A stretch of 64,000 bases of DNA from Pseudarthrobacter sp. IC2-21 (GCF_034048115.1 NZ_CP139145.1:3596001-3660000); one strand, 5' to 3'; shown: positions 20,907 to 28,452, counted from the stretch's first letter. Notes: generated by a model not told the origin, from the sequence alone. Program-made: numbers and translations.

Positions 20907-20920
20907 ATAAGCATGCTTAT
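20907..20920. promoter_or_regulatory. 14-bp perfect palindrome, candidate MarR operator
   Basis: ATAAGCATGCTTAT is a perfect palindrome in the MarR/envelope-operon intergenic region, 112 bp upstream of the MarR start. Its half-site GCTTA recurs at 21049 and 21073. Confidence 0.45.
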
Positions 20921-21046
20921 CATCCCCTTGGCAAGCTGGCCCGCGATTCGCGTCAGGCAGTGGCCGCATTCCCTCCCGGATGACCCCACTCCCCTGACCG
21001 GATCCGCGGCGAGGGAAAAACCAACCCTTGCAAAGCGGATGGCAAG

Positions 21047-21084
21047 TGTGCTTAGTATCGAATAGTAATCTTGCTTACTATTCG
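21047..21084. promoter_or_regulatory. Inverted and direct repeats upstream of the envelope operon
   Basis: CGAATAGTAA (21059-21068) and TTACTATTCG (21075-21084) form perfect 10-bp inverted arms with a 6-nt spacer. Overlapping them, TGCTTAGTATCG and TGCTTACTATTCG form a direct repeat. The cluster lies about 75 bp upstream of the ATG at 21159, a typical operator distance. The regulator is presumed to be the divergent MarR protein. Confidence 0.5.
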
Positions 21085-21158
21085 TTCCGAGCCGGCACCG
21101 CCGGCAATCTCGCCAGAGCGATCCAATGAGAACGTGATCCATCGAAAGAGAGCGACAA

Positions 21159-22145
21159 ATGACTGAGAACCAATGGCCCCAGACATCGCCGTCGACCCTC
21201 GACCAGTACGGGGACCCGGCCCCGGCCATGCCGGCCGGAGCACCCGGTGGCACCGCATCAAAAACGGACGCCGCCAAAACAGAGGCTTCAGGCGTGGCCA
21301 ATCAGGCAGCTGGTGCGGCACAGGACGTGGCTCAAACAGCCAAGACGGAGGCTGCCAACGTAGCCGCCGAAGTGAAGACGAACGCCCGGGACCTCCTGGA
21401 CCAGGCCAAATCGGACCTCACCAGCCAGGCCGGCACGCAGCAGCAGAAAGTAGCGGAGGGGATGCGTTCCATCTCCACCGAACTGCGCGCCATGGCGGAC
21501 GCCTCCCATGAGCCGGGCGTGGCGTCGGACCTGGTGCGCCAGGCCGCCGACCGGTCGCATTCCGTGGCGTCGTGGCTTGACGGCCGCGATCCCGGATCAC
21601 TCCTGGACGAAGTCAAGACCTTCGCCCGCCGCCGCCCCGGCACCTTCCTTCTGCTTGCCGCAGGCGCAGGTGTGCTGGCGGGACGCCTGGGCCGCAGCCT
21701 GCAGGCCGGCGCCCCCGCCTCGACCGGGACTCCCACCCCATCAGTCCAGCAGCCTGGCAACCCCGCGGCATACCCAACCACCGGACAGGGCCTAACCGGA
21801 CAGGGCGTAGCGGCCGGAGTTGGTGCGCCGTTCTATGACGAGCCCGCCGTGGGCCATCCGGGTCTGGCCGAACCCACCTACGGCGAACCGGCCTACGGTG
21901 AGCCGGGTGCCGCCCAGCCCGCGTACGGCGAACCGGCCTTCGGTGAGCCCGCCTACGGTGAGCCGGGTGCCGCCCAGCCCGCGTACGGCGAACCGGCCTT
22001 CGGTGAGCCCACGTACGGTGAGCCGGGCGCGGCCCAGCCCCCGTACGGCGAACCGGCCTTCGGCGAGCCCACGTTCGATGATCCTGCGCGCCGTCCGTCC
22101 ACGTCCACGGACCCGGACGCTGAAGGGGAAGGACGCCACCTGTGA
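21159..22145 (+). CDS. Putative envelope protein with amphipathic region and YGEP repeats
   Basis: A 328-residue protein I cannot name. Residues 30-110 are Ala/Lys/Thr/Glu-rich, looking like long amphipathic helices (KTEAANVAAEVKTNARDLLD). A hydrophobic segment at 161-175 (GTFLLLAAGAGVLAG) probably anchors it in the membrane. The C-terminal 90 residues are a low-complexity tail of YGEP, FGEP and GAAQP repeats encoded by 60-bp tandem DNA repeats. The gene overlaps the next by 4 bp (GTGA) in a three-gene operon with a holin-like and a DUF3618 protein. That gene set is common in actinobacteria; its function is unknown. Confidence 0.75.
   Translation: MTENQWPQTSPSTLDQYGDPAPAMPAGAPGGTASKTDAAKTEASGVANQAAGAAQDVAQTAKTEAANVAAEVKTNARDLLDQAKSDLTSQAGTQQQKVAEGMRSISTELRAMADASHEPGVASDLVRQAADRSHSVASWLDGRDPGSLLDEVKTFARRRPGTFLLLAAGAGVLAGRLGRSLQAGAPASTGTPTPSVQQPGNPAAYPTTGQGLTGQGVAAGVGAPFYDEPAVGHPGLAEPTYGEPAYGEPGAAQPAYGEPAFGEPAYGEPGAAQPAYGEPAFGEPTYGEPGAAQPPYGEPAFGEPTFDDPARRPSTSTDPDAEGEGRHL
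21895..22074. repeat. Three tandem 60-bp repeats inside the YGEP protein gene
   Basis: Three units of exactly 60 bp encode YGEPGAAQPAYGEPAFGEPA with small changes (last residue A, T, T; one AAQPP). The DNA copies are nearly identical, the first two most so, indicating recent duplication. Copy number may vary between strains. Confidence 0.85.
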
Positions 22146-22573
22146 GTAACCACATTCCGGAGCCGCCTCCCTCGGAGGCGCATGTGAAGGCGGACAACAC
22201 CTCGCTCGGTGACCTGCTCGGAGAAGTCACCCGCGACCTGTCCACCCTGATGCGCCAGGAAGTCGAACTCGCCAAGGCCGAACTCAAAGAATCCGCCACC
22301 AAAACCGGCAAAGGCGGCGGCATGCTCGCCGGCGCCGGCGTCGCCGGACACTTCGTCCTGCTCTTCCTCTCGATCGCCCTCTGGTACGCCCTGGGCGAGC
22401 TGATGGGACTGGGCTGGTCCGCCGTCGTCGTCGCCGTGATCTGGGCCATCATCGCCGCGATCCTGGCCTCCGTGGGCCGCAAGGAACTCAAAGCGGTCAA
22501 GGGCCTGCCCCAAACCAGCCAGACCCTCTCAGAAATCCCCCCAACCCTGAAACCCGGTGAGGTAAAACGATGA
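22142..22573 (+). CDS. Holin-like / Holin-X family small membrane protein
   Basis: A 143-residue protein of the actinobacterial phage-holin-like family (DUF1469-type). An N-terminal amphipathic helix (LGDLLGEVTRDLSTLMRQEVELAKAELKE, given only as its ends LGDLL to AELKE) precedes two adjacent membrane segments (about residues 58-80 and 86-110), the standard plan. The start is a GTG at 22142 overlapping the previous stop, and its own stop overlaps the next ATG (ATGA). No lysis gene is near, so a prophage role is unlikely; a structural envelope role beside DUF3618 is more plausible. Confidence 0.85.
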   Translation: MSNHIPEPPPSEAHVKADNTSLGDLLGEVTRDLSTLMRQEVELAKAELKESATKTGKGGGMLAGAGVAGHFVLLFLSIALWYALGELMGLGWSAVVVAVIWAIIAAILASVGRKELKAVKGLPQTSQTLSEIPPTLKPGEVKR

Positions 22574-23226
22574 GCGAGAACCCGGACGCAATCCGTGCAG
22601 ACATTGAAGCAACCCGCGCCCGCCTGGGCACCAACGTGGACGCCGTCGCGGACAAAGTCACCCCGTCCAACATCGTCCAGCGCCAAACCGACAAAGTAAA
22701 AGAAGCCGTGTTCGGAGTGAAGGAGAAAGTCATGGGAACCACCGACGCCACACCCGCGTACACCAACGCCTACACCGGCCAGCCGGTGGGCCAGGGGACC
22801 GGGCACAGCACCGGAGGGTCCGTTCACAACGCCACCGACACTGTCTCGGCTAAGCTCAGCGACGCCGGCACCGCCATCGGCGACGCCCCGCACCAGGTCA
22901 AAGCCAAAACCCAGGGCAACCCCCTGGCCGCCGGCCTGATCGCGTTCGGCGCCGGGATGCTGCTCTCCTCCCTGATCCCCGCCAGCGAGAAGGAACGCGA
23001 AGCTGCCGACGCCCTGAAGACCGCCGCCGAGCCCATGACCACCGAGCTGACCGAGGCCGCCAAAGACATGGCCCAAGGCCTCAAGGAACCAGCCCGCGAA
23101 GCCATGGAAAACGTCAAGGCCACCGCCACCGACGCCACACAGAACGTCAAAGCCGAAAGCCAACTCGCCGCAGCCGACGTCAAAGACCGCGCCGCCGACG
23201 CCAAGGACACCGTCCAAAACACCTAG
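22570..23226 (+). CDS. DUF3618 domain protein
   Basis: A 218-residue protein with the DUF3618 motif at the N terminus (NPDAIRADIEATRARLGTNVDAV, residues 4-26), a family found mostly in actinobacteria. A central Gly/Thr-rich stretch is followed by a hydrophobic segment (NPLAAGLIAFGAGMLLSSLIP, near residue 120). The long charged Ala/Lys/Asp-rich C-terminal half is probably helical. Last gene of the operon, coupled to the holin-like gene by a 4-bp overlap and followed by a strong terminator. Function unknown. Confidence 0.88.
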   Translation: MSENPDAIRADIEATRARLGTNVDAVADKVTPSNIVQRQTDKVKEAVFGVKEKVMGTTDATPAYTNAYTGQPVGQGTGHSTGGSVHNATDTVSAKLSDAGTAIGDAPHQVKAKTQGNPLAAGLIAFGAGMLLSSLIPASEKEREAADALKTAAEPMTTELTEAAKDMAQGLKEPAREAMENVKATATDATQNVKAESQLAAADVKDRAADAKDTVQNT

Positions 23227-23240
23227 GCTCAGCTAGGACA

Positions 23241-23279
23241 AGCCAGGGCCGGCCTTCCGTTGGAAGGGCGGCCCTGGCT
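23241..23279 (+). terminator. Terminator of the DUF3618 operon
   Basis: The 18-bp arms AGCCAGGGCCGGCCTTCC (23241-23258) and its complement (23262-23279) differ at one position and enclose a 3-nt loop. It starts 14 bp after the DUF3618 stop. Confidence 0.8.
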
Positions 23280-23301
23280 CATTTAACTGTTGTCTGCAGA
23301 G

Positions 23302-23625
23302 CTAACTATTGCCCGGCGAGCCTTGATCATCAGCCATGGCCTGGTTGGCGATCAGGTCCACCCGGTCAGCGGCAGTCAGTGTGTCATCGTCCTGAACGGC
23401 CGCGACGTCCTGGCTGTCCACCGGTCTGCCTTCCGGCCCCGCTCCGGGCTCGGAAGTTTCGTCGTGGTGTTCCTTATGCCGGGCCTCCTGGAGATGGTGC
23501 TCCAGCTTTTCTTCCGCGTCGCGGCGGCGTTGACCCACGGTCCGCATTTGCTGCGTCGTCGGCGCCACATGCGCGTGCTGGTGGGGGCCATTGTCATGGA
23601 TGCTGGCACCGTAATCTTCGCTCAT
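23302..23625 (-). CDS. Small hydrophilic His-rich hypothetical protein
   Basis: An open frame of 107 codons from an ATG at 23625. The product is very hydrophilic: a His-rich N terminus (IHDNGPHQHAH), a charged helical middle (RRRDAEEKLEHHLQEARHKEHHDE) split here by its ends RRRDAE and KEHHDE, and an acidic C terminus. It has no signal, membrane segment or motif I know. It is flanked by terminator hairpins (23241-23279 and 23730-23763), which fits an independent gene, but the ribosome site is weak. It may be a stress-type disordered protein or a chance frame. Confidence 0.45.
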   Translation of the reverse strand: MSEDYGASIHDNGPHQHAHVAPTTQQMRTVGQRRRDAEEKLEHHLQEARHKEHHDETSEPGAGPEGRPVDSQDVAAVQDDDTLTAADRVDLIANQAMADDQGSPGNS

Positions 23626-23729
23626 ACAGAAATCGTCCCACTGTATTCCGGTGCCGGGAAGGTGCAGCCTCCCTTGTCCCCCGAGCCCGGCCCCCGATTG
23701 TCCCGCAGGCGCCCGCAGATATTCCCTGA

Positions 23730-23763
23730 AACGCACGACGGCGGGAGGTCGCCGTCGTGCGTT
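23730..23763. terminator. Hairpin terminator, variant copy of the dispersed family
   Basis: The arms AACGCACGACGGCG (23730-23743) and its complement (23750-23763) are perfect, with a 6-nt loop. Compared with the common stem CGGACGACGGCGGG, the second base pair is changed on both sides (G to C, C to G), so pairing is conserved. A TTTT follows on the plus strand. Confidence 0.6.
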
Positions 23764-23774
23764 TTCGGCACCTT

Positions 23775-23798
23775 GGTAGGTAGACTGGTCTACCTACC
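23775..23798. promoter_or_regulatory. Perfect palindromic operator of the TetR gene
   Basis: The 11-bp arms GGTAGGTAGAC and GTCTACCTACC are separated by 2 bp, centred 35 bp upstream of the TetR GTG. TAGAC-NN-GTCTA is a common TetR-family operator core. It probably overlaps the promoter of the TetR-transporter pair. Confidence 0.75.
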
Positions 23799-23821
23799 AC
23801 TCAAGTGATCAAGGACCGGCC

Positions 23822-24424
23822 GTGACAGCGAGACAAGAGATGCCGACAACCCGCCCCTCCCGGCGGCCCGCCCGGGAGGCGCTGCTGGAGGCGGCGGCCA
23901 AACGGTTTTACGCCCACGGCCTCACAGGGACGGGCATCGACTCCATCACAGCCGAGGCGGGCGTGGCCAAGAAGAGCCTGTACAACAACTTCGCGTCGAA
24001 GGCGGAGCTGGTGACGGCTTACCTGTTCGCGCGGCATGAGGAATGGCTGGGCCTGTACCGGGCAAGGCTGGAAAAAGCGGCCACCCCAAAGAGCCGCGTG
24101 CTGGCGGTCTTCGATGCCTACGCCGACCACGCCGACCTCGCGTATGAGCACGGCTTCCGCGGCTGCGGCCTGCTGAACGCGGCCGCCGAGCTGCCCATCG
24201 GCGACCCGGGACGCGCTGTGGTGCGGCGGCACAAGGAGGAGGTGGAGGAGTTGCTGGCCCAGCACCTGGCGGAACTTCCCGGCCCGGCCGGGCAGGCCGC
24301 CCACCTCGCCCGGCATCTGGCCTTCCTCCTCGAAGGGTCCATGGTCCGCGCGGGCCTGGAAGGTGATGACCGCTGCGTCCGGGAGGCCCGCGACATCGCG
24401 GCCGGCCTGCTGGACAGCCTGTGA
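23822..24424 (+). CDS. TetR-family transcriptional repressor
   Basis: A 200-residue TetR protein. The HTH is at about residues 20-65 (GIDSITAEAGVAKKSLYNNFASKAELV), followed by a helical ligand domain. The GTG at 23822 has AAGGA 7 bp upstream; an ATG six codons in is a possible alternative. A perfect palindrome (23775-23798) sits just upstream and the gene overlaps the DMT exporter gene by 4 bp (GTGA). This is the usual arrangement of a self-regulated repressor controlling an efflux gene. Confidence 0.9.
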   Translation: MTARQEMPTTRPSRRPAREALLEAAAKRFYAHGLTGTGIDSITAEAGVAKKSLYNNFASKAELVTAYLFARHEEWLGLYRARLEKAATPKSRVLAVFDAYADHADLAYEHGFRGCGLLNAAAELPIGDPGRAVVRRHKEEVEELLAQHLAELPGPAGQAAHLARHLAFLLEGSMVRAGLEGDDRCVREARDIAAGLLDSL

Positions 24425-25407
24425 CGACCGCTCGTTTCCACGGGTCCGCCTGGGGCGCGCTGTTCGTTCTGGGCGCATCGGTCCTCTGGGGAACCACCGG
24501 GACCGCGGCCACTTTCGCGCCGGATGTGAGCCCCTTGGCGATCGGCGCGGCGGCCATGGGTTTCGGCGGCTTGCTGCAGGCCGCGGTCGCCGGGCGTCTG
24601 CTGAAGGCTTTCGGCTTCAGCCTGAGGAGCCAGTGGCGCACCGTGGCTCTGGGAGCGGTGGCCGTGGCCGCCTATCCCCTGGCCTTCTACTCGTCCATGC
24701 ACCTGGCCGGGGTAGCCGTGGGGACGGTGGTGTCCATCGGGTCGGCGCCTCTGGCGTCTGCTGTGATTGAACGGGTGGCGGACAGGAGGCCGTTCACGCG
24801 CCGCTGGGTGGGGGGTGCGATCCTCGGCGTCGTTGGTGCGGGGCTCCTCTGTATCGCCGGCGCGGGCATGCCCCGGTCCGCAATGGAGTCCGTGCCGGCC
24901 TGGTCGGCTCCGGCAGGGATTGCACTGGGGCTGCTGGCTGGACTGACGTATGCCCTCTACTCATGGGCGGCGCACCGCGTCATTAACACAGGCGTGCCAT
25001 CAAGGGCGGTGATGGGCGCCGTCTTCGGGACCGGGGGCCTCTTGCTGATGCCGGTCCTGGCGATCACCGGGATGCCCTTCCTTGCGTCCTGGCAGAACCT
25101 GGCGGTGGGTGCCTACATGGCGTTGGTGCCCATGTTCGCCGGCTATGTTCTGTTCGGCTGGGGCCTGGCCCGGGTTCACGCGAGCACGGCCACCACCCTG
25201 TCCCTTTCGGAGACAGTAGTGGCGGCCGTTCTCGCTGTGGTGATTGTGGGCGAACGCCTGCCGGCGCCGGGCTGGCTTGGCGCCGCGATGATCGCAGCCG
25301 GCCTGTTCGTTCTGACGCTTCCGGCGCCGCGGAGTCTGAAGCTACGCCGCGAGCGGCGCGTCGAAAAGCTGCTCGGCGAGCCGGATCAGGTGACCCGGGG
25401 CGTCTGA
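24421..25407 (+). CDS. DMT-superfamily (EamA) transporter
   Basis: A 328-residue membrane protein with about ten hydrophobic segments arranged as two EamA repeats. Typical phrases are FVLGASVLWGTTGTA at the start of repeat one and ASTATTLSLSETVVAAVLA in repeat two. It probably exports a small metabolite or drug. The GTG start overlaps the TetR stop, so the two are coupled. Its last 66 bp overlap the tail of the convergent DUF3846 gene on the other strand. Confidence 0.9.
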   Translation: MTTARFHGSAWGALFVLGASVLWGTTGTAATFAPDVSPLAIGAAAMGFGGLLQAAVAGRLLKAFGFSLRSQWRTVALGAVAVAAYPLAFYSSMHLAGVAVGTVVSIGSAPLASAVIERVADRRPFTRRWVGGAILGVVGAGLLCIAGAGMPRSAMESVPAWSAPAGIALGLLAGLTYALYSWAAHRVINTGVPSRAVMGAVFGTGGLLLMPVLAITGMPFLASWQNLAVGAYMALVPMFAGYVLFGWGLARVHASTATTLSLSETVVAAVLAVVIVGERLPAPGWLGAAMIAAGLFVLTLPAPRSLKLRRERRVEKLLGEPDQVTRGV

Positions 25408-25686
25408 TTCGCTCCTGCGGCCCCCGTGGCCGAGGAACACGGCGGTCCCGTTGAGGGTGTCGTCCAGGGAGATGCCCGCTTCACGGGCCAGGACTTCGGC
25501 CCGTACGTTCTGGGGCAGGCGGCTTCCCTCGTCGTTCAAGTAAACGTGCCAGTCCTTGCTGGTGAGGGATTCAATGTTTCCTTCGACCAGCTTCTGCAGT
25601 GCTTCCATTTCCGTGTCCACAATTTCGATGCGCACCGGTTGCGTCAGGTGGGCAGGGACGATCAGGGCGTTAAAAGTGGTCTTCAT
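25342..25686 (-). CDS. DUF3846 domain protein
   Basis: A 114-residue protein matching DUF3846, small proteins of unknown function frequent in actinobacteria, their plasmids and phages. Family features are the opening FNALIVPAHLTQPVRIEIVD, LQKLVEG, YLNDEGSRLPQN and the late GTAVFLGHGG. I choose the ATG at 25686 because AAGGA then lies 7 bp upstream; the ATG at 25692 is too close to it. The 3' end overlaps the DMT transporter gene by 66 bp. Confidence 0.8.
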   Translation of the reverse strand: MKTTFNALIVPAHLTQPVRIEIVDTEMEALQKLVEGNIESLTSKDWHVYLNDEGSRLPQNVRAEVLAREAGISLDDTLNGTAVFLGHGGRRSESDAPGHLIRLAEQLFDAPLAA

Positions 25687-25752
25687 GGTCATGTCCTTGT
25701 GACTGAAACGTGGATCTCAGTTGCGGCCTCAAGTGGCGGCGAGAAGTGAGTG

Positions 25753-25797
25753 GCGGGCAGCCGAGTGGGTCTAGGAGTCTCACATTCGGCTGCCCGC
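25753..25797 (-). terminator. Terminator of the 44-residue protein gene
   Basis: The 12-bp perfect arms GCGGGCAGCCGA (25753-25764) and its complement (25786-25797) start 7 bp past the stop codon of the minus-strand small gene at 25804. A 21-nt loop with partial further pairing separates them. Confidence 0.55.
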
Positions 25798-25803
25798 GGT
25801 CGA

Positions 25804-25938
25804 TCAGCGCTGGTTTTTGCGCGGCTTTATGAACTGAATTTCGCTGGTTTCACTTTTAGCTCTTTTTTCGGCGCGCTTTTCGAGAATTGACTTTCCCGCT
25901 TTTTTGACGCTGCCGCTCTTGGGCGATTTTCCTGACAA
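25804..25938 (-). CDS. 44-residue highly basic small protein
   Basis: A short frame from a TTG at 25938 to a TGA at 25804. GGTGG lies 7 bp upstream of the TTG. The product begins MSGKSPKSGSVKKAGKS, then LEKRAEKRAK, and ends IKPRKNQR. Lys and Arg make up about a third of the residues. I recall similar tiny basic proteins, annotated hypothetical, in other Arthrobacter genomes. A terminator follows 7 bp past the stop, supporting a real transcription unit. Role unknown; nucleic-acid or ribosome binding is possible given the charge. Confidence 0.55.
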   Translation of the reverse strand: MSGKSPKSGSVKKAGKSILEKRAEKRAKSETSEIQFIKPRKNQR

Positions 25939-26508
25939 TGGAATTCCACCTTTCTATCCTGTGTGTCTACCCGATACCATACACACTTATATTTTTTATG
26001 CCAGTTTCGGGAAAAAGCCCGCCGCGGACCGTCAGGTCTTTCCTGCACCGTCCGGGCGGACCTGCCAGGAGGCCCCGTAAGTCGTCCCAAGCGAATTTTC
26101 TGAAGCCCGACCAGGGGTTTGGCTAATTTTCGCTCGATGTCTCGGGCGGCTATGCGCTTTTATTTTTCCGACCCCTTGAACGTGAAAATTTTCCTATTCG
26201 CAAGGTCGCAGCTAAAAGCCTCCCTAATCCCAGCGCCCGGCCGGACGGCCGACGGCGGGAACCGGCTGCTGCCCGCCCCAGCCCGGCGTGGGTCCGCGGG
26301 CTCACAACGCCGTGATGTGGCCCGGTGGAGCCCTTGCCGCTCGCTCCTGATCCCAGGGAGCCGAGTCTTTTGACCCCTTCGCGCGGCCATCCTGACGGCC
26401 GGCGCGTTGGAAAACATGCATCACCAAGAAATTCGATGCGCGCTGCACGGCAAGATGTCATTGCCCTGCGCTACCGTTGGCAGCACCAACATTTTTCAAG
26501 GGGGACAA
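25939..26508. other. Gene-free stretch upstream of the HsdR-N protein
   Basis: About 570 bp with no convincing coding frame. Parts are clearly less GC-rich than the surroundings (T-runs near 25995 and 26160-26200), and the part at 26220-26300 is very GC-rich. I see no tRNA, strong palindrome or direct repeat. It must hold the promoters of the flanking divergent genes and may mark the edge of acquired DNA. Confidence 0.5.
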
Positions 26509-27600
26509 ATGGAGTTTTCAGAGAAACTTTCGGCATTGGCAGCAAAGGTGCGCCAACAGCGGGATGTGATCCAAACCGAAGAAGCGACAAAGAATGCCTT
26601 TGTTATGCCCTCCATTTCCACAATCCTCGGATACGACGTCTTCAATCCGCTGGAAGTCGTTCCGGAGTTCATCGCGGACGTGGGGCTGAAGAAGGGCGAG
26701 AAGATCGACTACGCAATCGTCAAGGATAGCGAAGTGCAGATCCTGATCGAGTGCAAGAAATCCACCGAGCCCGTCAAGATCGAGCATGCTTCCCAGCTGT
26801 TTCGGTACTTTGCCGTCACCAACGCCAGGATCGCAATCCTCACCAACGGTGAGGTGTACCAGTTTTTCACTGACCTCGATGCACCGAATCGGATGGATGA
26901 CAAACCGTTCCTGGTGCTTGATCTGAGTGATATTGATGAGTCACTCATTCCGGAATTACAGAAGCTATCCAAAGACGTCTTCGACCTTGATTCCATCATC
27001 AGTGCCGCCGGTGAACTGAAATACATCGGGGAACTCAAAAGGAGCCTGGCGGCGCAGTTCAAGGAGCCGGAGGATGAATGGATCAAGTTCCTGACTGGAC
27101 GGGTCTATCAGGGCCCCTATACCCAGAAAGTGAGGGAACAGTTCACCGCCCTTGTTGGCAAAGCGTCAAAGCAGTTCCTGAATGACCAGGTGAACGAACG
27201 GCTGAAGAAGGCCCTGGGTGCCCCCGGCTTTCCGCAAAATGACGATGCAGCAGTGGCCGCCCTTGTCACCAGTGCACCTGTTGCCGAAGCCGACCTCGCT
27301 GAGGCGGACGGCCTGGAAACAACGCTGGAGGAAATCGAGGGCTACCAGATCGTCCGGGCCATCGTCTGCAGTGAGGTCAAGCCGGCCCGCGTCTCGCAGC
27401 GGGATGCCAAGTCCTACTTCGCGGTGCTCCTGGACGATAACAACCGCAAACCCATTGCTCGCCTGCATTTCAACCGCACCCAGAAGTACATCGGACTTTT
27501 CGATGACAACAAGGAAGAAACGCGCGTGCCGATCAGCTCGCTGGAAGAAATATACGAGCACACCGAAGCCCTGCGCGCGAGCGTCAAGGGCTACCTGTAA
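26509..27600 (+). CDS. HsdR N-terminal-type nuclease domain protein (orphan)
   Basis: A 363-residue protein with the type I restriction R-subunit N-terminal domain. The PD-(D/E)xK residues are visible: E24/E25 in TEEATKNAFVMPSI, D67 in EKIDYAI and E81-C-K83 in ILIECKKS. No helicase motor follows: the C-terminal part (about 220-363) is an unassigned domain ending with a helical tail. The ATG at 26509 has AAGGGGG 5 bp upstream and is preferred over an ATG at 26407. No HsdM or HsdS is near, so it is not a classical restriction system. It may act as a stand-alone nuclease or DNA-binding protein. Confidence 0.8.
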   Translation: MEFSEKLSALAAKVRQQRDVIQTEEATKNAFVMPSISTILGYDVFNPLEVVPEFIADVGLKKGEKIDYAIVKDSEVQILIECKKSTEPVKIEHASQLFRYFAVTNARIAILTNGEVYQFFTDLDAPNRMDDKPFLVLDLSDIDESLIPELQKLSKDVFDLDSIISAAGELKYIGELKRSLAAQFKEPEDEWIKFLTGRVYQGPYTQKVREQFTALVGKASKQFLNDQVNERLKKALGAPGFPQNDDAAVAALVTSAPVAEADLAEADGLETTLEEIEGYQIVRAIVCSEVKPARVSQRDAKSYFAVLLDDNNRKPIARLHFNRTQKYIGLFDDNKEETRVPISSLEEIYEHTEALRASVKGYL

Positions 27601-27633
27601 TCCACCACCGCAGCCCGTGTCATCACGGCGCTG

Positions 27634-28374
27634 TCACAACGTTGCAGCTTCCTGTTCTGCCAGCCTGATCATCCTAAGTTCGTCCTCCACAGCGCGGGCT
27701 GGCCAATAATCCTTGGCCAGCTCGTCTGCCTTGGTGAGATCTGCTGCGGGGAAAAGCTTTCCGAGCAGTCCGGCCGCCTGAAGCAACGCGATGAGCACGA
27801 TGGTCCTGGCATCGGGGGCGCCCGGACCGGCCGCGGCAACGGGGGTACCGGACTGGGGCGTCCCCGTAACGGAAGCGTCGATCGGAACCGTGGTGTCCGG
27901 CAACTCGAGATCGGAGTGCGGGCCGCTGAGGGCGGCCTCGATCCTTTTCCGGAGCGCCGCCTCCGGCGCATGGTCCTTCTCGGGGTACCGCACGGTCCGG
28001 AACGCGCCGAGGTGCTTTTCACCTACCTGTTCCACGATGCCCAGTGATTCCAGACCCTCATAGACGCGCTGCACCTCGGCACGGCCCTCCAGCATGGAAA
28101 CCCAGCGCTTGGGACTGTGCGGCCGGGACTTTCCCCGGATAATGTCCAGCTCACGCTGGAGGGACGTTGCCGGGGAGGTGTCGGTCGCCACGACGTGCTT
28201 CCCCTGCAGCTCGACTGCACCGATCAGGTCCAGCTCGGCCAGGATGGCCCCGGCCAGAGTGGTTCTGAGGGCATACACCGGCACTTCAGGTTTGCCGGTG
28301 GTGTCATTCGTTGCAAGCAGGAGGAAGGCCTGGGGCAGGTTGAGTTCGGTCGTCTGAGCTGGTTCAGCATTCAT
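27634..28374 (-). CDS. GPP34 (Golgi phosphoprotein 3-like) family protein
   Basis: A 246-residue protein of the GPP34 family. Family parts seen are LNLPQAFLLLATNDTTGKP at the N terminus, LAGAILAELDLIGAVEL and a late hydrophobic stretch ARTIVLIALLQAAGLLGKLF. Eukaryotic relatives bind phosphatidylinositol 4-phosphate; bacterial members are common in actinobacteria without an assigned function. The start is the ATG at 28374 rather than a longer frame to 28476 that would include a terminator hairpin. Convergent with the HsdR-N gene, 33 bp apart. Confidence 0.85.
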   Translation of the reverse strand: MNAEPAQTTELNLPQAFLLLATNDTTGKPEVPVYALRTTLAGAILAELDLIGAVELQGKHVVATDTSPATSLQRELDIIRGKSRPHSPKRWVSMLEGRAEVQRVYEGLESLGIVEQVGEKHLGAFRTVRYPEKDHAPEAALRKRIEAALSGPHSDLELPDTTVPIDASVTGTPQSGTPVAAAGPGAPDARTIVLIALLQAAGLLGKLFPAADLTKADELAKDYWPARAVEDELRMIRLAEQEAATL

Positions 28375-28421
28375 AGGATCATGGTGGCCCTGTTCGTGGG
28401 TGACCACAATGGAATCTTGAA

Positions 28422-28452
28422 CGGACGACGGCGGGAGGCCCGCCGTCGTCCG
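28422..28452. terminator. Hairpin terminator, dispersed family
   Basis: Perfect 14-bp arms CGGACGACGGCGGG (28422-28435) and its complement (28439-28452) with a 3-nt loop. Here it lies between two divergent genes, upstream of both the GPP34 and the glycoside hydrolase gene, so it is not the terminator of either. Confidence 0.55.

Noticed and set aside
21895..22074. Short tandem repeats that could suggest CRISPR
   Set aside because: The 60-bp units are contiguous, in frame and without spacers: a protein-repeat expansion.
22142..22573. Holin-like gene as sign of a prophage
   Set aside because: No lysin, capsid, terminase or integrase is near; this gene type is normally chromosomal with DUF3618 in actinobacteria.
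21613..23217. Open frame of 534 codons on the minus strand
   Set aside because: It runs across three genes on the other strand that are coupled by 4-bp overlaps and have recognisable domains; its product is low-complexity Gly/Arg sequence.
25827..26090. 87-codon minus-strand frame over the small basic protein region
   Set aside because: No ribosome site and no terminator fit it; the 44-residue frame in another phase has both.
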